Source: Streptomyces chattanoogensis (GTDB taxonomy: Bacteria > Actinomycetota > Actinomycetes > Streptomycetales > Streptomycetaceae). Taken from it: a stretch of DNA of 64,000 nt. This document shows positions 50,026 through 60,374 of the stretch, in pieces. Under the pieces are notes generated by a model that did no database searches, was not told where the DNA came from, and saw only the letters and a program-made list of their open reading frames with translations. The DNA is taken from positions 1 to 64,000 of the forward strand of contig NZ_LGKG01000124.1 in assembly GCF_001294335.1 (NCBI RefSeq), read 5' to 3'. The first letter of the stretch is position 1. The number at the start of each line of letters is the position of its first letter. Both the position numbers and the translations under genes were made by a program.

Positions 50026-51690
50026 ATGTCGGGACCGCGACCCGTGCGGGCACCGCGCGGTACGGAGCTCAGTGCTCGGGGATGGCAGCAGGAAGCCGCG
50101 CTGCGCATGCTGCAGAACAACCTCGATCCGGAGGTGGCCGAGCACCCGGACCAGCTCGTCGTCTACGGCGGCACCGGCAAGGCCGCCCGCGACTGGCGCT
50201 CCTTCGACGCCATGGTGCGCACCCTCACCACGCTCAAGCAGGACGAGACGATGCTCGTCCAGTCCGGCAAGCCGGTCGGCGTGATGCAGACCCACGAGTG
50301 GGCGCCGCGCGTGCTCATCGCCAACTCCAACCTCGTCGGCGACTGGGCCAACTGGGAGGAGTTCCGCCGCCTGGAGGCCCTCGGCCTGACCATGTACGGC
50401 CAGATGACCGCCGGTTCGTGGATCTACATCGGCACCCAGGGCATCCTCCAGGGCACGTACGAGACGTTCGCGGCGGTCGCGGCGAAGAAGTTCAACGGCA
50501 CGCTCGCCGGGACGATCACCCTCACCGCCGGACTGGGCGGCATGGGCGGCGCCCAGCCGCTCGCCGTCACGATGAACGACGGCGTGGCGATCTGCATCGA
50601 CTGCGACCCGCGCGCCATCGAGCGCCGCATCGAGCACCGCTATCTGGACGTGCGGGCCGACAGCCTCCAGCACGCCCTGCAGCTCGCCGTCGAGGCCCGT
50701 GACCAGCGGAAACCGCTCTCCATCGGGCTGCTCGGCAACGCCGCGGAACTGCTGCCGCAGATGCTCGCCGAGGGCGCCCCGATCGACATCGTGACGGACC
50801 AGACCTCCGCCCACGACCCGCTGGCCTACCTGCCCGTCGGCATCGACTTCGCCGATATGGCCGCCTACGCCGCGGAGAAGCCCGCCGACTTCACCCAGCG
50901 GGCGCGCGAGTCGATGGCTCGGCACGTCGAAGCCATGGTCGGCTTCATGGACGCCGGTGCCGAGGTCTTCGACTACGGCAACTCGATCCGCGGCGAGGCC
51001 CAGCTCGCGGGCTACGAGCGGGCGTTCGCCTTCCCCGGCTTCGTCCCCGCCTACATCCGGCCGCTGTTCGCCGAGGGCAAGGGCCCCTTCCGCTGGGCCG
51101 CCCTCTCCGGCGACGCCCGGGACATCGCCGCCACCGACAAGGCCATCCTGGACCTCTTCCCGGAGAACGAGTCGCTGGCCCGCTGGATCAAGATGGCCGG
51201 TGAGCGGGTCCACTTCCAGGGGCTGCCCGCCCGGATCTGCTGGCTCGGCTACGGTGAGCGGGACAAGGCCGGCGAGCGGTTCAACGAGATGGTCGCCGAC
51301 GGGACGCTGCAGGCGCCGCTGGCCATCGGGCGGGACCACCTCGACTGCGGCTCGGTCGCCTCGCCGTACCGCGAGACCGAGGCCATGAAGGACGGCTCGG
51401 ACGCGATCGCCGACTGGCCGCTGCTCAACGCCATGGTCAACGTCGCCTCCGGCGCTTCCTGGGTCTCGCTGCACCACGGCGGCGGCGTCGGCATGGGCCG
51501 TTCGATCCACGCCGGACAGGTCACGGTCGCCGACGGCACCCCGCTGGCCGGCGAGAAGATCCGCCGGGTGCTGACCAACGACCCGGGCATGGGCGTCATC
51601 CGGCACGTCGACGCCGGCTACGAGCGCGCCGACGAGGTGGCCGCCGAACGCGGCGTCCGTATCCCGATGCGCGAGGGCGAGGACGCGTGA
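50026..51690 (+). CDS. hutU: urocanate hydratase
   Basis: 554 residues; converts urocanate to 4-imidazolone-5-propionate with tightly bound NAD+. Diagnostic segments: [75 protein letters not shown] and [15 protein letters not shown] with the catalytic Cys. Normal length. It heads the hut block: its stop overlaps the M20 gene (ATGCGCGAGGGCGAGGACGC then GTGA). Regulation probably through the 49964-49993 dyad. Confidence 0.97.
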   Translation: MSGPRPVRAPRGTELSARGWQQEAALRMLQNNLDPEVAEHPDQLVVYGGTGKAARDWRSFDAMVRTLTTLKQDETMLVQSGKPVGVMQTHEWAPRVLIANSNLVGDWANWEEFRRLEALGLTMYGQMTAGSWIYIGTQGILQGTYETFAAVAAKKFNGTLAGTITLTAGLGGMGGAQPLAVTMNDGVAICIDCDPRAIERRIEHRYLDVRADSLQHALQLAVEARDQRKPLSIGLLGNAAELLPQMLAEGAPIDIVTDQTSAHDPLAYLPVGIDFADMAAYAAEKPADFTQRARESMARHVEAMVGFMDAGAEVFDYGNSIRGEAQLAGYERAFAFPGFVPAYIRPLFAEGKGPFRWAALSGDARDIAATDKAILDLFPENESLARWIKMAGERVHFQGLPARICWLGYGERDKAGERFNEMVADGTLQAPLAIGRDHLDCGSVASPYRETEAMKDGSDAIADWPLLNAMVNVASGASWVSLHHGGGVGMGRSIHAGQVTVADGTPLAGEKIRRVLTNDPGMGVIRHVDAGYERADEVAAERGVRIPMREGEDA

Positions 51691-52925
51691 CCGCCTCGTT
51701 CCACGAGATGTGGGAGGAGTTGCGGCCGATCGGGCGCAACTCCTCCTCCGGGGGCTACCGCCGCCACGCCTGGACCGGCGCCGACGCCGACTGCCGCGCA
51801 TGGTTCAAGGCGCAGGCCGAGACCCGCGGGCTCGCCTACGAGCTGGACCGCAACGGCAACCAGTGGGCCTGGCTCGGTGCGGCGACGTACGAGGACGTGG
51901 CCCCCGGCGACGCCGTCGTCACCGGATCGCACCTGGACTCCGTACCGGACGGCGGCGCCTTCGACGGGCCGCTGGGTGTGGTCTCCTCCTTCGCGGCGCT
52001 CGACGAACTCCGGCGGAGGGGAGCGGAGTTCGGCAAGCCCCTCGCCATCGTCAACTTCGGCGACGAGGAAGGCGCCCGCTTCGGGCTGGCCTGCGTCGGC
52101 TCACGGCTGGCCGCCGGCGCCCTGGGCACCGAGGCGGCGCACCAGCTCCGCGACGGGGACGGCCTCACCCTGCCGCAGGCCATGGAGCGCGCCGGATACG
52201 ACCCCGAGGCGATCGGCCCGGACCCCGAACGGCTCGCCAGGATCGGCGCGTTCGTCGAACTCCACGTCGAGCAGGGCCGCGCGCTGGACCTTTCCGGTGA
52301 CCCGGTCGGCATCGCCTCCGCGATCTGGCCGCACGGACGCTGGCGGTTCGACTTCCGCGGCGAGGCCAACCACGCCGGTACGACGCGCCTCGAGGACCGC
52401 CGCGACCCGATGCTCACCTACGCCGCGACCGTGCTCGCCGCCCGAGAGCAGGCCCGGCTGGCCGGGGCCCTGGCCACGTTCGGGAAGATCAGCGTGCAGC
52501 CGAACGGCGTCAACGCCATTCCCTCGCTGGTCAGCGGCTGGCTGGACGCCCGCGCCGCCGGCCAGGACACCCTGGACACCGTGATCGACGGGATCGAGCG
52601 TGCGGCCGCCGAGCGCGCCGCCCGCGACGGCGTGGACCTGACCGTCGTCCGGGAATCCTTCACCCCTGTCGTGGAATTCCAGCACGCCCTGCGGGACGAG
52701 CTGGGGGCGATCCTCGGCAAGACGGGGGAGCGGCCGGTACCCGTCCTGGGCACCGGCGCGGGACACGACGCCGGTATTTTGTCCGGGACCGTCCCCACGG
52801 CCATGCTGTTCGTACGCAATCCCACCGGCGTCTCGCACTCGCCCGCCGAAACGGCCACCGAGGACGACTGCGTCGCCGGAGTCACCGCACTCGCCGACGT
52901 ACTGGAGGGGCTGGCGTGCCGCTGA
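51687..52925 (+). CDS. M20-family hydrolase (allantoate amidohydrolase-like) in hut operon
   Basis: 412 residues, M20/M40 dinuclear zinc hydrolase of the allantoate amidohydrolase/N-carbamoyl-amino-acid hydrolase type. Metal and catalytic residues: [49 protein letters not shown] near the end. Sequence family predicts hydrolysis of an N-carbamoyl or N-acyl amino acid. Encased between hutU and hutF with overlapping ends, it most likely acts on N-formyl-L-glutamate or a related intermediate, i.e. replaces HutG. GTGA overlap with the hutU stop. Confidence 0.85.
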   Translation: MTASFHEMWEELRPIGRNSSSGGYRRHAWTGADADCRAWFKAQAETRGLAYELDRNGNQWAWLGAATYEDVAPGDAVVTGSHLDSVPDGGAFDGPLGVVSSFAALDELRRRGAEFGKPLAIVNFGDEEGARFGLACVGSRLAAGALGTEAAHQLRDGDGLTLPQAMERAGYDPEAIGPDPERLARIGAFVELHVEQGRALDLSGDPVGIASAIWPHGRWRFDFRGEANHAGTTRLEDRRDPMLTYAATVLAAREQARLAGALATFGKISVQPNGVNAIPSLVSGWLDARAAGQDTLDTVIDGIERAAAERAARDGVDLTVVRESFTPVVEFQHALRDELGAILGKTGERPVPVLGTGAGHDAGILSGTVPTAMLFVRNPTGVSHSPAETATEDDCVAGVTALADVLEGLACR

Positions 52926-54289
52926 CCACGCAGGCGACACCGACGCAGACAGCACCGACGACGTACTGGCTCGAACATGCCTGGCTGGGCACCCATGTCG
53001 AGCCCGGCGTCGCCGTGGAGGTCGCGGACGGGCGGATCACGGCCGTACGGACCGGGACGGCGGCCCCGCCGCCCGGCGCCGTGGCGCTGCGCGGCCTGAC
53101 CCTCCCGGGCCTCGCCAACGCCCACTCCCACGCCTTCCACCGCGCCCTGCGCGGCACCGTCCAGGTGGGCTCCGGCACCTTCTGGACCTGGCGCGAGGTC
53201 ATGTACAGCGTCGCCGACCGGCTCACCCCCGACACCTATTACGCCCTCGCCCGCGCCGTCTACGCCGAAATGGCGATGGCCGGCATCACCTGCGTCGGCG
53301 AATTCCACTACCTCCACCACGCACCCGGCGGTACCCGCTACGACGACCCCAACGCCATGGGCGAGGCCCTGATCGCGGCCGCCGCCGACGCCGGTATCCG
53401 CATCACCCTCCTCGACACCGCCTATCTGTCGTCCGGATTCGGCGCCGCGCCCGACCGGCACCAGCTGCGCTTCTCCGACGGCACCGCCGACGCCTGGGCC
53501 CAGCGCGCCGACGCCCTCGAGGACGGCCGCCCGCACGCCCGGATCGGCGCCGCCATCCACTCCGTACGAGCGGTCCCGGCCGGCCAGCTGGGCACCGTCG
53601 CCGACTGGGCCCGCGCGCGGCGGGCCCCGCTGCACATCCACCTCTCCGAGCAGACCGCCGAGAACGACGCCTGCCGCGACGCCCACGGCCGCACCCCCAC
53701 CCAGCTGCTGTCCGACCACGGCGCGCTGGGCCCGCGCACCACCGCCGTGCATGCCACCCACCTCACGGATGAGGACATCGCGCTGCTCGGCGGCTCCACC
53801 ACCGGCGTGTGCATGTGTCCCACCACCGAACGCGACCTCGCCGACGGCATCGGCCCGGCCGCCCGGCTCCAGGCCCACGGCAGCCCGCTGTCCCTCGGCA
53901 GCGACAGCCACGCCGTCATCGACCTGCTCGAAGAGGCCCGCGCCATGGAACTCGACGAACGGCTGCGCACCCGCACCCGCGGGCACTGGGCGGCCGCCGC
54001 CCTGCTGCGCGCCGCGACCGCCGACGGTCACGCCGCCCTGGGCTGGGACGACGCGGGCGCCATCGAGACCGGCGCGCTCGCCGACCTCACCACGATCGCG
54101 CTGGATTCCGTACGCACCGCAGGACCGCTGCCCCGGCTGGGCGCCGAGACGGCCGTATTCGCCGCCTCCGCAGCGGATGTGCGGCACACGGTCGTGGGCG
54201 GCCGCCAGATCGTCCGGGACGGTGCGCACACCCTGGTGCCCGATGTGCCCGGCGCGCTCGCCGCATCCATCGCCGCCGTACGCGGCTGA
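52916..54289 (+). CDS. hutF: formimidoylglutamate deiminase
   Basis: 457 residues of the amidohydrolase superfamily. [15 protein letters not shown] provides His-x-His, [11 protein letters not shown] the next His, [15 protein letters not shown] and [16 protein letters not shown] the metal Asp. The HutF family converts N-formimidoyl-L-glutamate to N-formyl-L-glutamate and ammonia. GTG at 52916 overlaps the preceding stop by 10 bases with GGAGGGG in place, so translation is coupled. Confidence 0.93.
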   Translation: MPLTTQATPTQTAPTTYWLEHAWLGTHVEPGVAVEVADGRITAVRTGTAAPPPGAVALRGLTLPGLANAHSHAFHRALRGTVQVGSGTFWTWREVMYSVADRLTPDTYYALARAVYAEMAMAGITCVGEFHYLHHAPGGTRYDDPNAMGEALIAAAADAGIRITLLDTAYLSSGFGAAPDRHQLRFSDGTADAWAQRADALEDGRPHARIGAAIHSVRAVPAGQLGTVADWARARRAPLHIHLSEQTAENDACRDAHGRTPTQLLSDHGALGPRTTAVHATHLTDEDIALLGGSTTGVCMCPTTERDLADGIGPAARLQAHGSPLSLGSDSHAVIDLLEEARAMELDERLRTRTRGHWAAAALLRAATADGHAALGWDDAGAIETGALADLTTIALDSVRTAGPLPRLGAETAVFAASAADVRHTVVGGRQIVRDGAHTLVPDVPGALAASIAAVRG

Positions 54290-54351
54290 CGCCCACCGCC
54301 CGACGCCTTCCCCCCACGCGCCGTAAGCGGCCGAAGGAGAACACCCCCGCG

Positions 54352-55593
54352 ATGACGACCGACACGACGACCTCCCCCAAGCTCTCGACTTCGCTCGAGC
54401 AGGGCGGTACTCGCCTCACGGCCTCCGCGCCCACCACCGCCATCACCCACATCGGCCAGCTCGTCACCAACGACCCCTCCCTCGGCGAAGGCCCCCTCGG
54501 TCTGATCCAGGACGCGGCCGTCGTCTTCGACGGCGACCGCATCGCCTGGGTCGGTGCATCAAGCAAAGCACCCGCCACTGACAACGCCGTCGACGCGGGC
54601 GGCCGGGCCGGCCTCCCCGGCTTCGTCGACTCCCACTCCCACCTCGTCTTCGCCGGCGACCGCACCGCCGAGTTCAACGCCCGGATGTCCGGCCGCCCTT
54701 ACTCCGCCGGCGGCATCCGCACCACCGTCGCCGCCACCCGCGCCGCGACCGACGAGGCCCTGCACGCCAACGTCGCCCGCTACCTCGCCGAGGCGCTCCG
54801 CCAGGGCACCACCACCCAGGAGACCAAGTCCGGCTACGGCCTCACCGTCGAGGACGAGGCCCGTGCGCTGCGCATCGCCGCCGCCCACACCGACGAGGTC
54901 ACCTTCCTCGGCGCGCACATCGTCTCCCCCGACTACGCCGACGACCCGGCCGGCTACGTCGACCTCGTCACCGGCCCGATGCTCGACGCCTGCGCCCCGC
55001 ACGCCCGCTGGGTCGACGTCTTCTGCGAGAAGGGCGCCTTCGACGGCGACCAGGCCCGCGCCATCCTCACCGCCGGCCAGGCCAAGGGACTGGTGCCCCG
55101 GGTGCACGCCAACCAGCTCGGCCACGGCCCCGGCGTCCAGCTCGCCGTCGAACTCGGCGCCGCGTCCGCCGACCACTGCACCCACCTCACCTCCGCCGAC
55201 ATCGACGCCCTCGCCCACTCCGACACCGTCGCCACCCTCCTCCCGGGCGCCGAGTTCTCCACCCGCGCCGAGTGGCCCGACGCCCGCCCGCTGATCGACG
55301 CCGGCGCCACCGTCGCCCTGTCCACCGACTGCAACCCCGGCTCGTCCTTCACCAGTTCCATGCCGTTCTGCATCGCGCTGGCCGTCCGGGACATGGGCAT
55401 GACCCCCGACGAGGCCGTATGGTCCGCCACCGAGGGCGGCGCCCGCGCCCTGCGCCGCACCGACGTCGGCCGGATCACCCCCGGCGCCCGCGCCGACCTC
55501 GCCCTCCTCGACGCGCCCTCGCACGTCCACCTCGCCTACCGGCCGGGCGTGCCGCTGGTATCGGCGGTGTGGCACAAGGGAGTTCTGGTCTGA
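54352..55593 (+). CDS. hutI: imidazolonepropionase
   Basis: 413 residues. [15 protein letters not shown] (metal His-x-His), [18 protein letters not shown], the [16 protein letters not shown] metal His, [11 protein letters not shown], and [17 protein letters not shown] (metal Asp). It hydrolyses 4-imidazolone-5-propionate to formimidoylglutamate. An N-terminal extension of ~28 Thr/Ser-rich residues precedes the usual start; ATG at 54352 has GAAGGAG at 54334-54340. Last gene of the hut operon, 62 bases after hutF. Confidence 0.95.
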   Translation: MTTDTTTSPKLSTSLEQGGTRLTASAPTTAITHIGQLVTNDPSLGEGPLGLIQDAAVVFDGDRIAWVGASSKAPATDNAVDAGGRAGLPGFVDSHSHLVFAGDRTAEFNARMSGRPYSAGGIRTTVAATRAATDEALHANVARYLAEALRQGTTTQETKSGYGLTVEDEARALRIAAAHTDEVTFLGAHIVSPDYADDPAGYVDLVTGPMLDACAPHARWVDVFCEKGAFDGDQARAILTAGQAKGLVPRVHANQLGHGPGVQLAVELGAASADHCTHLTSADIDALAHSDTVATLLPGAEFSTRAEWPDARPLIDAGATVALSTDCNPGSSFTSSMPFCIALAVRDMGMTPDEAVWSATEGGARALRRTDVGRITPGARADLALLDAPSHVHLAYRPGVPLVSAVWHKGVLV

Positions 55594-55671
55594 GGGCCGC
55601 TGTCACCTGTGTGACCTCCGCCGGTCCGGCCCGCGCCGGGCATTGTCAGACCCTGCTGTCACCATGAATTC

Positions 55672-56958
55672 ATGAGCACGGGGACTGCTGATCTGCTGGA
55701 CGATCCGGCGCGGCTGCTGGGCACGGACCGGGCGGTGGTGCGGGCGCACATCGAGGGCCTAAGCGCTGCACCGCACGTCGGCCGTGAGGTCTTCCAGCAG
55801 GCCGAGGCGATATTCGGCGGCGCGGAGGTGCCGCGTGCGGAGTTCGCGTCGTGGTTGCAGTTCGCGGCGAAGGTGCTGGGGCACGAGGGGTACGCCGACC
55901 GGATCGCGGCAGCCGAGCCGGGGATGCCGTGGCGGACGGTGTGGGCGTGGTGGCGGCCGGTGGGGAAGTATGTGGCGCATCCGAACCTGACAAGCCGGGA
56001 CACCCTTACCCTCGGGCGTCAGATGCACAATGGCCGCGAGCTCCTCCATGTGCACGCTGCCTGGGAGGACACCTGGCTCGATCTGGAGACCGGCGTGCAG
56101 GTACCGGCTCCTCCCGAGGAGGCCCGGGTTCCCCTGCCGCTCTACGGCGCACAGGGCGTGCCACGTCTGGACGAATGCGAACTGTCCGCGCCCGAGAGCT
56201 GGGACTCAGCCAGTCCGCTGGGCGGCGCGGACGGTCGGACACGGTATCTGGTGGACGACATCTGCGGCCTTGCGCTGCTGGAGACCGATGCGGCGGTGCT
56301 CCGTGACTGGCCGCGTGGCTGGATCGATGCCGAGTCGTCGGAGGAGGGCACACCCGGACGGATGCCGTTCTTCGCCGCTCCCCACGGCCCGCTCACCGCC
56401 GGGCGGGTGGATGATGCCTTCGCCCCCGTCAAGGTCGTCCGCATACCTGGCCACGAGCTGCCGGCCGCCCTCGAACACACCGCGAGCCGGGCCCATTTGC
56501 GGGATATCGGGCTTCCATCGTGGTGGGCATGTGGCATGACGACCTTCGAGCCGTGCCCGGCTCAGGAGATGACACCGCTCGCCGACGACGCACTGGGCCG
56601 CGTCGAGGTGCCGGTCGGCTTCGAAGCCTCCGACCTGCTGCCCCTCGGCTCCGGCAACCGGTGCGGCGTGCGCGACACGGTGTATCTGCACCGCCGTGCG
56701 GGCAGCGTCCATGTCAAAGAAAGTCTCGAACTCGTCCAACTCTCCCCGGACCTCGACCACTTCACCCGGGTCCTTGAGGGTGTACGTCGCTATATGAGCG
56801 CCTGTTGGTACCCGTATCCGGACGAGGACGCGTCGGGAAACTTCTTCACGGAGATGGATGCCCTCGCGCCGGGCACGGTCGATTCCGACGGACCCAGCGG
56901 GCAGGTGTGGCTGCAGTTCGTCGTCGGCATCACCGGCCTGAACGAGGACGGCTACTAG
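55672..56958 (+). CDS. orphan hypothetical protein, possibly SUKH-4-like
   Basis: 428 residues, no signal or membrane segment. The N-terminal half (1-~200: LLGTDRAVVRAHIEGLSAAP, WAWWRPVGKYVAHPNLTSRD, HAAWEDTWLDLETG) is unfamiliar. The C-terminal half resembles SUKH-4 immunity-type domains (GLPSWWACGMTTFEP, then DLLPLGSGNRCGVRDTVYLH, VQLSPDLDHFTRVLEGVRRY), but this is a weak pattern match. No toxin gene is next to it. No clear RBS precedes the ATG at 55672. It is set between the hut operon and sigI with its own strong terminator, consistent with an inserted accessory gene. Confidence 0.5.
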   Translation: MSTGTADLLDDPARLLGTDRAVVRAHIEGLSAAPHVGREVFQQAEAIFGGAEVPRAEFASWLQFAAKVLGHEGYADRIAAAEPGMPWRTVWAWWRPVGKYVAHPNLTSRDTLTLGRQMHNGRELLHVHAAWEDTWLDLETGVQVPAPPEEARVPLPLYGAQGVPRLDECELSAPESWDSASPLGGADGRTRYLVDDICGLALLETDAAVLRDWPRGWIDAESSEEGTPGRMPFFAAPHGPLTAGRVDDAFAPVKVVRIPGHELPAALEHTASRAHLRDIGLPSWWACGMTTFEPCPAQEMTPLADDALGRVEVPVGFEASDLLPLGSGNRCGVRDTVYLHRRAGSVHVKESLELVQLSPDLDHFTRVLEGVRRYMSACWYPYPDEDASGNFFTEMDALAPGTVDSDGPSGQVWLQFVVGITGLNEDGY

Positions 56959-56981
56959 CCCCGCAAAGAGGAACAGGCCCA

Positions 56982-57030
56982 GCAGAGGAGGGCCCGTCCC
57001 GAGAAACCCTCGGGGCAGGCCCTCCTCTGC
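56982..57030. terminator. bidirectional terminator between orphan gene and sigI
   Basis: Perfect 13-bp arms GCAGAGGAGGGCC / GGCCCTCCTCTGC with an inner CCCGAG / CTCGGG stem, between convergent genes. Confidence 0.8.
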
Positions 57031-57075
57031 GCGGGCGGCTGCCGGCCGTGACGACCGGCGGCGTGACCGCGGCGG

Positions 57076-58077
57076 TCACTCCTCTACCATCAGCCCCTTG
57101 CGGAGCCTGCCGAGCGTGCGCGAGAGCAGCCGGGAGACATGCATCTGAGAGATGTTCAGCTCCTCGCCGATCTCGGACTGCGTCATATTGGCGACGAAAC
57201 GCAGCGAGAGGATCTTGCGGTCGCGCGGCGGGAGTTCGGCGATCAGCGGCTTGAGCGATTCGACGTACTCGATGCCTTCGAGGCCGTTGTCCTCGTAGCC
57301 GATGCGGTCCGCCAGCGCGCCTTCGCTGTCGTCCTCCTCGGGCTGGGCGTCCAGCGAGCTCGCGGTGTAGGCGTTGCTCGCGGCCATCCCTTCGACGACC
57401 TCGTCCTTGGTGATGCCGAGGCGTTCGGCGAGCTCGCTCACCGTGGGGGCGCGGTCGAGCTTCTGGGCCAGTTCATCGCCTGCCTTGGCGAGATCCAGCC
57501 GCAGTTCCTGCAGACGCCTCGGTACCCGTACCGACCAGCTGGTGTCGCGGAAGAAGCGCTTGATCTCGCCGACGATGGTCGGCATCGCGAACGTCGGGAA
57601 CTCCACGCCGCGGCTCAGCTCGAAGCGGTCTATCGCCTTGATCAGGCCGATCGTGCCGACCTGGACGATGTCCTCCATGGGTTCGCTGCGGGAGCGGAAC
57701 CGGGAGGCCGCGAACTTCACCAGGGCGAGGTTGAGCTCGACCAGGGTGTTACGGACGTAGGCGAATTCATGCGTGCCTTCCTCGAGCGTTTCCAGCCGCT
57801 CGAAGAGGGTCTTGGACAGGGCCCGCGCGTCCACCGGGCCCACCTCGTCGAAGGGCGGGATCTCGGGCAGACCGTCGATCTCGGGCATCTCCGGCATTTC
57901 TGCGAGATCCGATGCCGCGGAGTCTGCATGGCCGGAAAGGGACTGGGCAGACGGCGACGGGGAAGGGGTCGCCTGGGAAGGGATGTGACCCGTCGCGTCG
58001 GGCAGGGGTGACGGGGGTGTCGACGAGGTGTGCTGCCGGGTGTCGTCGGTGCGCATTTCGTCGAGCCGGGGTGACAT
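57076..58077 (-). CDS. sigI: SigB/SigI-type sigma factor
   Basis: 333 residues of the SigB/SigF/SigI stress-and-development group. A disordered Pro/Ser-rich N-terminus (1-~75) precedes regions 2 (RNTLVELNLALVKFAASRFR, EDIVQVGTIGLIKAIDRFEL), 3 (VPRRLQELRLDLAKAGDELA, VSELAERLGI) and 4 (LIAELPPRDRKILSLRFVAN, MTQSEIGEELNISQMHVSRL). Divergent ArsI- and PrsI-like genes match the S. coelicolor sigI-arsI-prsI arrangement, in which the factor is held by an anti-sigma factor. ATG at 58077; MRTDDTRQ (58056) is possible. Confidence 0.88.
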   Translation of the reverse strand: MSPRLDEMRTDDTRQHTSSTPPSPLPDATGHIPSQATPSPSPSAQSLSGHADSAASDLAEMPEMPEIDGLPEIPPFDEVGPVDARALSKTLFERLETLEEGTHEFAYVRNTLVELNLALVKFAASRFRSRSEPMEDIVQVGTIGLIKAIDRFELSRGVEFPTFAMPTIVGEIKRFFRDTSWSVRVPRRLQELRLDLAKAGDELAQKLDRAPTVSELAERLGITKDEVVEGMAASNAYTASSLDAQPEEDDSEGALADRIGYEDNGLEGIEYVESLKPLIAELPPRDRKILSLRFVANMTQSEIGEELNISQMHVSRLLSRTLGRLRKGLMVEE

Positions 58078-58337
58078 GTGTCCTCCATCGTTCTCGGCAT
58101 ATGGCTGCCGAAGCCTCTACGTGAAGCTGCGGTGTGCGGCGCCTCCAAAGCCGGCCGTTGCGGATGTGTCTCCATCTACGCCTACCTGGCTTTGCATGAA
58201 GATGGCAAGTACGTGTTGTCCATATCTCGGGCTATATGCCGATTGTTCGGCTACCCTCGCGCGAGGTTACGGCGTAGTGTTCGACAAGCGCAGTCATAAG
58301 CAATCAGACGCCGAGACAGCAAGAGGGGTGCGCGCGC

Positions 58338-58706
58338 ATGGACCGCGGGACGGTCGGCAGTGCAAGCCGGGGCCGGCTGCATGTCGCGATCCGGCATCAC
58401 GGCGCCAGCGCGGTGGTGACCGCGGCCGGTGAGCTCGATCACCACACAGCGGATCTGTTGCGTGAGTCACTGGAGGGGTGCGTGGATGACGGATATGCAC
58501 GCCTGGTGGTGGACTGCTCACCCCTTGAATTCATGGATTCCACCGGACTCAATGTGCTGCTCGGCGCCCGCCTGAAGGCCGAGGCCGCGGGGGGCGGGGT
58601 CCATCTGGCCGGGATGCAGCCGGTGGTGGCCCGGGTCTTCGAGATCACCGGCGCGGAAGCGGTTTTCACCGTGCATGACTCGCTTGACGCGGCGCTGGCC
58701 GACTGA
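58338..58706 (+). CDS. arsI: STAS-domain anti-sigma factor antagonist
   Basis: 122 residues, a single STAS domain. The phosphoacceptor Ser/Thr lies in PLEFMDSTGLNVLLGAR, the conserved loop of SpoIIAA/RsbV proteins. When dephosphorylated it should bind the anti-sigma factor and release SigI. The symbol is by synteny with S. coelicolor. AAGAGGGG precedes the ATG at 58338. Divergent from sigI across a 260-base AT-richer gap. Confidence 0.85.
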   Translation: MDRGTVGSASRGRLHVAIRHHGASAVVTAAGELDHHTADLLRESLEGCVDDGYARLVVDCSPLEFMDSTGLNVLLGARLKAEAAGGGVHLAGMQPVVARVFEITGAEAVFTVHDSLDAALAD

Positions 58707-58878
58707 CGTGACGACGGCGCCCGGATGCAGGCAATCCGGGCACGTAGTACGAGTCACAACTTCCGTACCCAAGAAGTGGGTGTTCTCACGGCCCGGTCGG
58801 GCAGGAGACATCTGAATCCGTTGCAATCAGTCAGTTATCTGTTTCCGTGAACAGGCGAATCGGTGAGGTGAAGCGCTG

Positions 58879-59373
58879 ATGAGCACCACCCGGCCGTACC
58901 CGCCGGGCGTTGGCCCGGAGTCGGGTGGCCCGGGTGCTTCCGCCCCCCAGGCCGCCGTTCCGGCGGGCCAGGTCCGCCGGCTGCGCCTGGCGGGCACCCG
59001 GGGCGCCGTGGCACGCGGCCGTGACTTCGCCCGGCAGGCTCTGCACGACTGGGGCTGGCTGCCGGCCGCCAATGCCGATCAGCGCGCCGCGGCCGAGGAT
59101 GTGCTGCTGGTCGTCTCCGAGCTGGTCACCAACGCCTGTCTGCACGCCGAGGGGCCGGAGGAGCTGCGGCTGCGGTGCACCGCCAAGGTGCTGCACCTGG
59201 AGGTCAGCGACCTGGGCGCCGGGTCGCCCGCGCCGCGCACCCCGCACCGTCCGGGCCGCCCCGGTGGCCACGGCATGTTCATCGTGCAGCGCCTGTGCCT
59301 GGACTGGGGAGTGGTACGCAACTCCGACGGTGCGGGCAAGACCGTCTGGGCGGAGCTCGCCGCGCCGTCCTGA
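58879..59373 (+). CDS. prsI: ATP-binding anti-sigma factor (SpoIIAB/RsbW-like)
   Basis: 164 residues. HATPase_c fold of anti-sigma kinases: N-box VLLVVSELVTNACLHAEGPE, G1 LEVSDLGAGSP, G2 GRPGGHGMFIVQRLCLDWGV. It should bind SigI and phosphorylate ArsI; the N-terminal ~35 residues are disordered. Ends at a GC-rich terminator. The symbol is by synteny. Confidence 0.82.
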   Translation: MSTTRPYPPGVGPESGGPGASAPQAAVPAGQVRRLRLAGTRGAVARGRDFARQALHDWGWLPAANADQRAAAEDVLLVVSELVTNACLHAEGPEELRLRCTAKVLHLEVSDLGAGSPAPRTPHRPGRPGGHGMFIVQRLCLDWGVVRNSDGAGKTVWAELAAPS

Positions 59374-59397
59374 AGGCCGGGCGGACGGAAGGTGATC

Positions 59398-59422
59398 AGC
59401 GCGGGCCCGCGGGGCCCGCGCT
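59398..59422 (+). terminator. terminator after prsI-like gene
   Basis: AGCGCGGGCCC / GGGCCCGCGCT, perfect 11-bp arms with GCG loop, followed by TTGTCGTC, 24 bases past the stop. Confidence 0.75.
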
Positions 59423-59642
59423 TTGTCGTCTCCGCCGTCTCCGCACACTCCGGTGGCCCTCTCGGGCGGCCTCTCCGGCGGTCTTTTCGGCCGTCTCTCG
59501 TTGTCCACGGCCCCGCGCCCGCTGCGATTCGGGGCTGTGATGTGTCTTCCTTCGGCAAGGCCCCGGGCGTACCTTGACGGCGAATCTGATGTGCCGTCAG
59601 TAATACCCGGCGGTGCGCTACCCGGGAGAAGGGGAGATCGAG

Positions 59643-60350
59643 GTGGCCCGCTTCTGTGAACCACACGGCAGCCGCCCGCGCCGTACGGCCGCGCTGGCCG
59701 CGGCCGTGGCAATGACGGCGGGATCCGCGGTGCTGCTCACCGCGCCGGCCGCACACGCCGAGGTCGTCGACGTCAATTACCAGTGCAAGACGCCGATCGG
59801 CAACAAGGGCGCGGTATCGCCCATCGACATCAAGTCCACCCCCGGCGGCGGTGCGTACAAGCTCGTCATGTCCTTCCAGAAGGGCGTCTCCTCCAGCCCC
59901 GTCGAACTGGGCAAGGGCGCCATGAAACCCAGTGCGCTGATCAAGCTGGGCGGCGCGGACAGCGGTACGGTGCCGGTCGCCGGGCCGCCCAACGACAAGG
60001 CGATACCGGCCAATACGCCCATCAAGATCAGTGACCTCAGCGGTACATACACCCCCAAGGCGAGCGGCAAGGTCACCTTCACCGCCTCCACCCTCACCAT
60101 CAAGGCCCTGGGCACCACGACCACCTGCACTCCCAGCAACAACCCCGGGCCCTCGCTCACTCTGGACGTCAAGGGCTCGGGCGGCTCGGGCGGCTCCGGC
60201 GGGTCGGCCGCGGGCGGTTCCTCCGGCGGGCAGCTGCCGCAGACCGGGCCCGCGGACTCCGCGATCGCGCTCGGCACCCTCGGCGGCACGGTCCTGCTGG
60301 CCGGGGCGGCCGGCGGGCTCTGGCTGACCCGCCGCAGCCGGCACGCCTGA
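59643..60350 (+). CDS. secreted surface protein with LPQTG-type C-terminus
   Basis: 235 residues. Signal peptide (1-~39, ends APAAHAE), one beta-rich domain (about 40-175) with VNYQCKTPIGNKGAVSP, SFQKGVSSSPVELGKGAMKP, KLGGADSGTVPVAGPPND and TIKALGTTTTCTPSNN, then a Gly/Ser linker and LPQTGPADSAIALGTLGGTV, a hydrophobic helix and the basic tail RRSRHA, i.e. a sortase-type sorting signal. The domain recurs in the 62681 gene of the same cluster. GTG at 59643 has GGGGAG upstream. Ligand unknown; wall-linked adhesive or structural role is inference. Confidence 0.75.
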   Translation: MARFCEPHGSRPRRTAALAAAVAMTAGSAVLLTAPAAHAEVVDVNYQCKTPIGNKGAVSPIDIKSTPGGGAYKLVMSFQKGVSSSPVELGKGAMKPSALIKLGGADSGTVPVAGPPNDKAIPANTPIKISDLSGTYTPKASGKVTFTASTLTIKALGTTTTCTPSNNPGPSLTLDVKGSGGSGGSGGSAAGGSSGGQLPQTGPADSAIALGTLGGTVLLAGAAGGLWLTRRSRHA

Positions 60351-60374
60351 CGCGGGGCGCGCCCGCCGCGTCCG

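Noticed and set aside
49969..54229. Long minus-strand frames opposite the hut genes
   Set aside because: They lie wholly opposite hutU, the M20 gene and hutF, whose motifs are unambiguous.
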